The position numbers and the translations under genes are program-made. Positions 6,201 to 9,035 of a stretch of DNA of 9,035 bases are shown here, piece after piece (position 1 is the stretch's first letter; every line of letters starts with the position of its first letter). A model generated the notes under the pieces. The model saw only the letters and a list, made by a program, of their open reading frames with translations. It was not told where the DNA came from and searched no databases. This DNA comes from Clostridia bacterium (lineage in GTDB: Bacteria; Bacillota; Clostridia; UBA1381), in the NCBI GenBank assembly GCA_900751685.1, contig CAADSR010000277.1:1-9035 (forward strand), given 5' to 3'.

Positions 6201-8618
6201 TATTTGCTCATCGCTGTATATTCCATATCCGCCTTGCACGCCATCACCGCCAGAAGCGGTAATTTGTCCGCTGTCTACTTTTATCTCCCTTTTCCTAGAA
6301 TAAATGCCCGCTCCACCGTTTCCGTGCTCGCTGCTTCCGCCTGTAGATTTTATTTCCGGGTTTTCCGATACATAGATTCCATCCAAAGAATAGATTCCGT
6401 GGCCTCCGTCATTTCCTTCAGCCGTTACAGAAGCGGAGCCTGATATATAAGCACCTTGTTCTGTAAATATCGCAGCTTCGGTGCCCGTGGCTTTTACAAT
6501 GCTGTTGTTTGAAATCTCAAGCTCTTGATCTGTTTTTATGCCGCTGGATGGGGAATCTCCCTCTCCCGAGTACGCTATAAGCTCTCCTCCATTGATCGCT
6601 GTATTAAATTTTACATATGCACCGGCGCCGCCGGCACCGTTCGCTCCTTTACCGCCTCTTACTTCTGTAACTCCGCTATTTATCTGGATAGGACCATTTA
6701 ATTTTAGGCCGTCTCCTCCATTTTGAGTGCCATTACCGCCTAAAAAGAACAGATTATCCGCCTCAAATGTGGTAAGACCATTAAAACTGGCTATTCCGGC
6801 TCCTCCAGTTTTTGTGCTGCTGTTTCCCCCCTGCGCCTGCAAGGTATCCCCCGAAATCGTAAGGCTTAAAGAGCTAACAACTATGCCGTTATTATCGATT
6901 TCATCATCACCGTCTCCGCCCTGTACTGCGCATTTACCGTTTACATTAAGTTTTGCGTATGGAGGCTCCTCCCCCTGTTCATGTGTATTATTCGCATAGA
7001 AATATATACCGTTTTTCCCCTCCGGCGCGGTTATTTTTAAATCCGTCAGGTTTAAAGTGGTATTTTCACCACGAACATAGAGATACAGATTTTTATAGGT
7101 AACATCCTGTCTTCCTGTGACCGTGATCGTGAACTTTGCGTCTTCCGGTGTATCAATATAAATTAAAACAGGCGTTTCCGGCCCTGCGTCCGCAAAAATA
7201 GCAAACTCATCACCGTCATTTTCTACCCTCACCGTCCCCGAATCACTCCAGCTTCCTGGTATATCATTTAATGCGTAGTCTATAGAAATACCTAATAATG
7301 GATAGGTTGTACCCTCTTGCATATACCATACCCTTGCGCTTTCAGAGCCGCCGTCAAAATTCCAGTTTTCAAATGTAGACTTTAGATTCATCTCTGATGT
7401 TGTTTTTCCTGAGATCCCTGTCGTCTGGGCATTGTTTCCAACGCCAAATTCCTGCATCGTAGTGGAGGTGTCAAAAAAGTTATTCGTTAAAATGGATGGA
7501 TAATTCGTATTCATTTCTCCAATGAAGCCGCCAATACGTCCATTGGCACTCACATTGCCAGCAGCATAACAGTTTTCAATAATTTTCTCTCCGCTGCTTT
7601 GTATGCCGATCAATCCACCAACATATGAGCCCCCATTGACAGCCCCTACCGCATAGCAATCCCGCAATGTATAGTTGTTGTTATAACCGATCAGTCCGCC
7701 AACATATTGATAAGTGCCCATTACAATACTTGCCGAATAACACCGCTCCATAAGCAGGGATTCTGCATGGCCAGCCAGCCCGCCGATTTGGGAATATCCG
7801 CTTACGGTGCCTTCAGCATAACAGTCTCTTACTGTACATTGATTAGCTGCCGATCCACCGATTAAGCCTCCGATCTGCTGATATCCTGAAACTTCCGCTT
7901 TAGCAGAGCTGTTCTCTATCAATGCGTCTATCTGCTGGTATGCCACCAGTCCTCCCGCATATTTATTACTGCTGGAGTCCTGAGGAATCGAAACTGTACC
8001 GCTGAATCGGCAGCTACTGACCGCTCCGCCGTATTGATAGCCTATCAGTCCCCCGGCTATGCTGGTGCCGGCCACGGTTCCGCTGGCGGTACAGCCTCTG
8101 ATCGTGCTTCCCGATGTAAAACCAGCCAGCACACCCACGTAAAAATATCCGTTTACAACATTATTATCCTGAGCTGTGATATGCATATTACTAATAGTGT
8201 TATCCTTCACAACTCCAAACAAACCCGCACCAATCAAATCCGGCTTATTTATCCATAGGCCATCAATATTTTTGCCGTCCCCGTCAAAATTGCCGGCAAA
8301 CGGACGTTCCATCGTTCCAATAGGAGTCCAGCCCTCCTCTTCACCGTTTTCTGTGATCCAACCAGCCAGATCAATATTATTTGTCAGCTTAAAATATTTA
8401 CCTTCATAATCTTCGCCGCCGTTGACGTCTGCCGCCAACCGGGCCAAATCCTGCGCATCCGCGATCTCATAGGCGGTGGCCTCGCTTAGGCCATCCCCCG
8501 TCCATATTCCGCCTGCTGAAAAGGCAGGCAGCGGCACGCCGGTAATCAGCCCGGCAGCCATCACCGCTGCTATGATCATAGAAATGGCGCGCTTCGCTTT
8601 ATGTATTATCGTATTCAT
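2640..8618 (-). CDS. Giant SLH-anchored modular surface protein with GLUG and glycine-rich beta-helix repeats
   Basis: 1992 residues. Residues 1-35 are a Sec signal peptide (basic start, long hydrophobic core, cut near AFSA). Residues 160-369 hold eight GLUG-type motifs (VGGLIG pattern) about 28 residues apart, followed at 379-441 by the usual tail of such regions (NNFFDTS..., KTTSEM, W.F). Residues 562-955 are glycine-rich repeats of the GG.GIYS...I.I..G type, probably a right-handed beta-helix. Residues 1075-1430 are about five related beta modules sharing Y.V.I.Y and P.GY. A Big_2/Ig-like domain (about 1434-1513, VTWESSDPNVAAVD) follows. Then come an Ig-like unit (about 1520-1617), an FN3-like unit (about 1618-1697), an InlB/Flg_new-type repeat (about 1714-1780, GFIFTGWYADNELTKKYDF) and SLH motifs to the end. 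The SLH region should bind cell-wall polysaccharide, leaving the repeats outside, so adhesion or glycan binding is inferred. No protease or glycosidase motif was seen. The ATG at 8618 has GGGAGGGG 7 nt upstream. It may be co-transcribed with 8678-9001. Confidence 0.95.
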   Translation of the reverse strand: MNTIIHKAKRAISMIIAAVMAAGLITGVPLPAFSAGGIWTGDGLSEATAYEIADAQDLARLAADVNGGEDYEGKYFKLTNNIDLAGWITENGEEEGWTPIGTMERPFAGNFDGDGKNIDGLWINKPDLIGAGLFGVVKDNTISNMHITAQDNNVVNGYFYVGVLAGFTSGSTIRGCTASGTVAGTSIAGGLIGYQYGGAVSSCRFSGTVSIPQDSSSNKYAGGLVAYQQIDALIENSSAKAEVSGYQQIGGLIGGSAANQCTVRDCYAEGTVSGYSQIGGLAGHAESLLMERCYSASIVMGTYQYVGGLIGYNNNYTLRDCYAVGAVNGGSYVGGLIGIQSSGEKIIENCYAAGNVSANGRIGGFIGEMNTNYPSILTNNFFDTSTTMQEFGVGNNAQTTGISGKTTSEMNLKSTFENWNFDGGSESARVWYMQEGTTYPLLGISIDYALNDIPGSWSDSGTVRVENDGDEFAIFADAGPETPVLIYIDTPEDAKFTITVTGRQDVTYKNLYLYVRGENTTLNLTDLKITAPEGKNGIYFYANNTHEQGEEPPYAKLNVNGKCAVQGGDGDDEIDNNGIVVSSLSLTISGDTLQAQGGNSSTKTGGAGIASFNGLTTFEADNLFFLGGNGTQNGGDGLKLNGPIQINSGVTEVRGGKGANGAGGAGAYVKFNTAINGGELIAYSGEGDSPSSGIKTDQELEISNNSIVKATGTEAAIFTEQGAYISGSASVTAEGNDGGHGIYSLDGIYVSENPEIKSTGGSSEHGNGGAGIYSRKREIKVDSGQITASGGDGVQGGYGIYSDEQIRIIDGDVTANGGKSQIGTTGARGTGLLALSLNVSGGSLSATGGDGIQSGGSDSDIAGLGIYALDEIILTGGTTAAYGGTANYGGHGLMTANKGITVSNGANLEVIGGTGTRSTGGDGMSVGYSVITTDESASRVTIDETAGNVYIRGGKNSEMEEASAVNARYVYVSTGNIRRIDVPQGGVIKNEPDGDDVYMLTADISPVVPDVVFQSIVPKERGEIYSSYTYSAPAKADGIAYMWLPAGMQTVSASGYGNGEVQVLNNASAVTLYSDFNITINYKEGDFICGTKNTPASLGSSLELEAPQGYELRYGISNSLTLDPAIMVNGIVGGCTITAAGKDITVDVPVMPVEIVLTLNCKTEDGTIKGTQEFNIFYNGIISEGYIALPAGYALSDFKEFLLNTDTPDSVIDLKNRTATASVTVKPLDYTVTVVYFEGTAFAGQEYITAPYDSDITEFTPAAGYETAPGTTVTVDSSLEPDHSSRTANKSIQVTKKDYSVHITYTGAGTTQIIEGKQLGGSIFYSELKLPEGYSTDNFGDIYIDSDLAATAEDGVIKLDVPVSATDIVVTIKYQNADTVVGTQALNMAKGEWITADMLLIPFGYEMMSFNSTEVKEDLSLDMDVSITPAQSVTVQPGQMILTLDKDREDYINAEISPSRILDSTVTWESSDPNVAAVDAYGRVSPVSKGNVIIKAVSNQTNSVFGECMVTVVEQGYPYVMVLPYQKGWNRQPVTLTMDIYADSDYIAERLVSAKYKVMESAEMTEYIDDGSWTEYTEPFTLDTDGTHYVHWYAENGDGLSTQGVSNAVGIDTVPPEITNAKASASSTSQIDLTAQASDAGSGIAGYAWYLVQDGKDMLISTSPEYSHTDLKANTNYSYKLTVTDVAGNRSERTLEANTGGSTSGGGGLGIVTSYTVTFDSNGGSKVEKQNVGRYKTAVEPDAPEKDGFIFTGWYADNELTKKYDFSTAVVKNITLYAGWEENTTPTSPPVDPNEWFEPPFVSGYPDGSFRPDNEISRAEVARIIYNLFSGGSPADMTVLDDFSDIDASHWAAEAIAWSAGRGYIKGYPDGTVRPDTTITRAELAALLERVAKEEKLFDDAKTEQFSFADAEGHWAYEAILLLAGMDVIQGYPDGTFMPEKSVTRAETVMMISRLLKRSSGFLQDKSFNDVDTGHWAYRNIMNAANGVKRTA
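4329..5396 (-). repeat. About five tandem MucBP-like beta modules (coding)
   Basis: Residues 1075-1430 of the giant protein divide into units of roughly 65-80 residues starting with a strand such as FNITINYKEG, VEIVLTLNCK, YTVTVVYFEG, YSVHITYTG and IVVTIKYQN. Each later carries a proline/GY turn (APQGYEL, LPAGYAL, PAAGYET, LPEGYST, IPFGYEM). The pattern resembles MucBP or other InlB-like Ig modules. I cannot assign the family firmly by eye. Confidence 0.6.
5754..6935 (-). repeat. Glycine-rich beta-helix-like repeat array (coding)
   Basis: Residues 562-955 hold about twelve degenerate repeats of 25-35 residues. The pattern is a GG.G turn, a GIYS, GIAS or GLMT strand, then a strand like ITVSNGANL or IKVDSGQIT. 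Examples are ASGGDGVQGGYGIYS (788-802) and STGGSSEHGNGGAGIYS (758-774). Regularly spaced beta strands and Gly/Asp turns suggest a right-handed beta-helix, similar in flavour to the Ca-dependent polygalacturonate-binding Cthe_2159-like fold. That link is inference. Confidence 0.7.
7512..8141 (-). repeat. GLUG repeat array (coding)
   Basis: Eight copies of a VGGLIG-like motif occur at residues about 161, 188, 221, 249, 278, 306, 333 and 362. Between copies is a conserved link of the form C-Y-A-x-G-x-V: GCTASGTV, SCRFSGTV, DCYAEGTV, RCYSASIV, DCYAVGAV, NCYAAGNV. This is the PF07581-type GLUG layout found in large exported proteins of Firmicutes. Confidence 0.88.
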
Positions 8619-8677
8619 AAAATAACCCCTCCCATATTTAATATCCGGTACATTATCCGGCTTCTAGATCTGATCTT
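8619..8677 (-). other. Short intergenic spacer with the ribosome binding site of the giant gene
   Basis: 59 nt lie between the stop of 8678-9001 and the ATG at 8618. It holds GGGAGGGG at 8626-8633 with 7 nt spacing. Read on the minus strand there is also a direct repeat CCGGATA-atgta-CCGGATA and an AGATCAGATCT palindrome. No U-tract hairpin is present, so read-through from the upstream frame into the giant gene is plausible. Confidence 0.6.
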
Positions 8678-9001
8678 CTATATTGCCGGCCTCATGCTAT
8701 TTAGTCCGTCCCAGACAAATACTTTTACTGTATCCTCCGCCCCTGGTCTAAAGTTGGATGGTGCCGGGATTCGATTTCTTCCGCTGTACAGGTTCTCATC
8801 CTCTATGACTGCCTGTGATAAAAGCGTTCCCTCTTTATCATAGGCCGCAAAGATAAGCGTCTGTTCCGGCCGCTCTGGGCCGATATTGATGACCGCCCGG
8901 CTTGATGCCATATCAAATGACGAGGACTCCTTTTCAAATACCGGAGTGTAGGTCTTATTTCCGCACACATAGGCCATCCATTCCGGCCACTGCGATACCA
9001 A
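8678..9001 (-). CDS. C-terminal-tail-like fragment of an exported surface protein; start unresolved
   Basis: The open frame gives 107 residues from a TTG at 9001. The sequence has the character of the last beta domain of large clostridial surface proteins: AVINIG (36-41), TLIFAAYDKEGTLLSQAV (48-65), then the ending DTVKVFVWDGLNSMRPAI (90-107). That ending matches the common KVFLWDSLxxMKPL-type C-terminus. Such tails normally end proteins of several hundred residues or more, yet here the frame is closed by TAA at 9013-9011, four codons before the TTG. AGGAG ends only 2 nt before that TTG, too close for normal initiation, and the first in-frame ATG (8977) has no ribosome binding site. No signal peptide is visible. 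It may therefore be the 3' end of a frameshifted gene whose body lies right of the window, or a domain remnant. It is likely upstream of, and co-oriented with, the giant gene. Confidence 0.5.
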   Translation of the reverse strand: MVSQWPEWMAYVCGNKTYTPVFEKESSSFDMASSRAVINIGPERPEQTLIFAAYDKEGTLLSQAVIEDENLYSGRNRIPAPSNFRPGAEDTVKVFVWDGLNSMRPAI

Positions 9002-9035
9002 CTCTCCTGCTTAATCCTTCCAGCCGACACAGGCA

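Noticed and set aside
5572..6999. Proline/serine-rich plus-strand open frames across the middle of the giant gene
   Set aside because: They are reverse-strand shadows of glycine-rich codons (GGN read backwards gives NCC); none has a ribosome binding site or recognisable domain.
8803..9030. Alternative minus-strand frame starting GTG at 9030
   Set aside because: Its composition (Arg/Trp/His-rich) is unlike a real protein where it overlaps the natural-looking frame 8678-9001. Its upstream part may still be relevant as the pre-frameshift frame, which is noted in the findings.

Overview
All convincing genes lie on the minus strand. The window looks like a chromosomal stretch of a low-to-moderate G+C Gram-positive anaerobe of the class Clostridia. 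The reasons are strong AGGAGG-type ribosome binding sites, TTG starts, an S-layer homology (SLH) anchor, copper-amine-oxidase-N-like stalk domains, GLUG repeats and a sigma-A type promoter. No rRNA, tRNA, CRISPR array, transposase or insertion sequence is visible. The species cannot be named from this sequence.

Reading in the direction of transcription (right to left): (a) 8678-9001 is a short reading frame that resembles the C-terminal tail of a larger secreted protein; its start is not convincing. (b) 2640-8618 encodes a 1992-residue secreted, SLH-anchored modular protein with GLUG repeats, a long glycine-rich beta-helix-like repeat array, about five related beta-rich modules, Big_2/Ig-like and FN3-like domains, an InlB/Flg_new-type repeat and a C-terminal SLH region. 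It ends in an intrinsic terminator at 2596-2634. (c) 1948-2595 holds no long gene. It does hold a near-consensus promoter (2358-2386), a leader of about 200 nt, and a small, apparently frame-disrupted reading frame (1962-2154) that runs directly into the next ribosome binding site. (d) 487-1947 encodes a 486-residue secreted protein with BNR/YCF48-like repeats followed by a C-terminal stalk domain pair, ending in a terminator at 435-478. (e) 1-281 is the N-terminal part of a DUF255/YyaL-type thioredoxin-domain protein, cut by the window edge.

Functionally, the centre of the window is a cell-surface locus: two exported proteins built from repeat and adhesion or binding modules, probably attached to or associated with the cell wall. 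The DUF255 gene is an unrelated housekeeping-type neighbour behind its own upstream terminator. The 1992-aa gene looks visibly richer in G+C than the genes to its left; one 60-base line counted by hand in each gave 28/60 at 6241-6300 and 23/60 at 1501-1560.

I found no clear evidence of a wholly new system. The best leads are the disrupted small gene with its leader and coupled downstream gene, the unusual domain combination of the giant surface protein, and the orphan C-terminal tail upstream of it.
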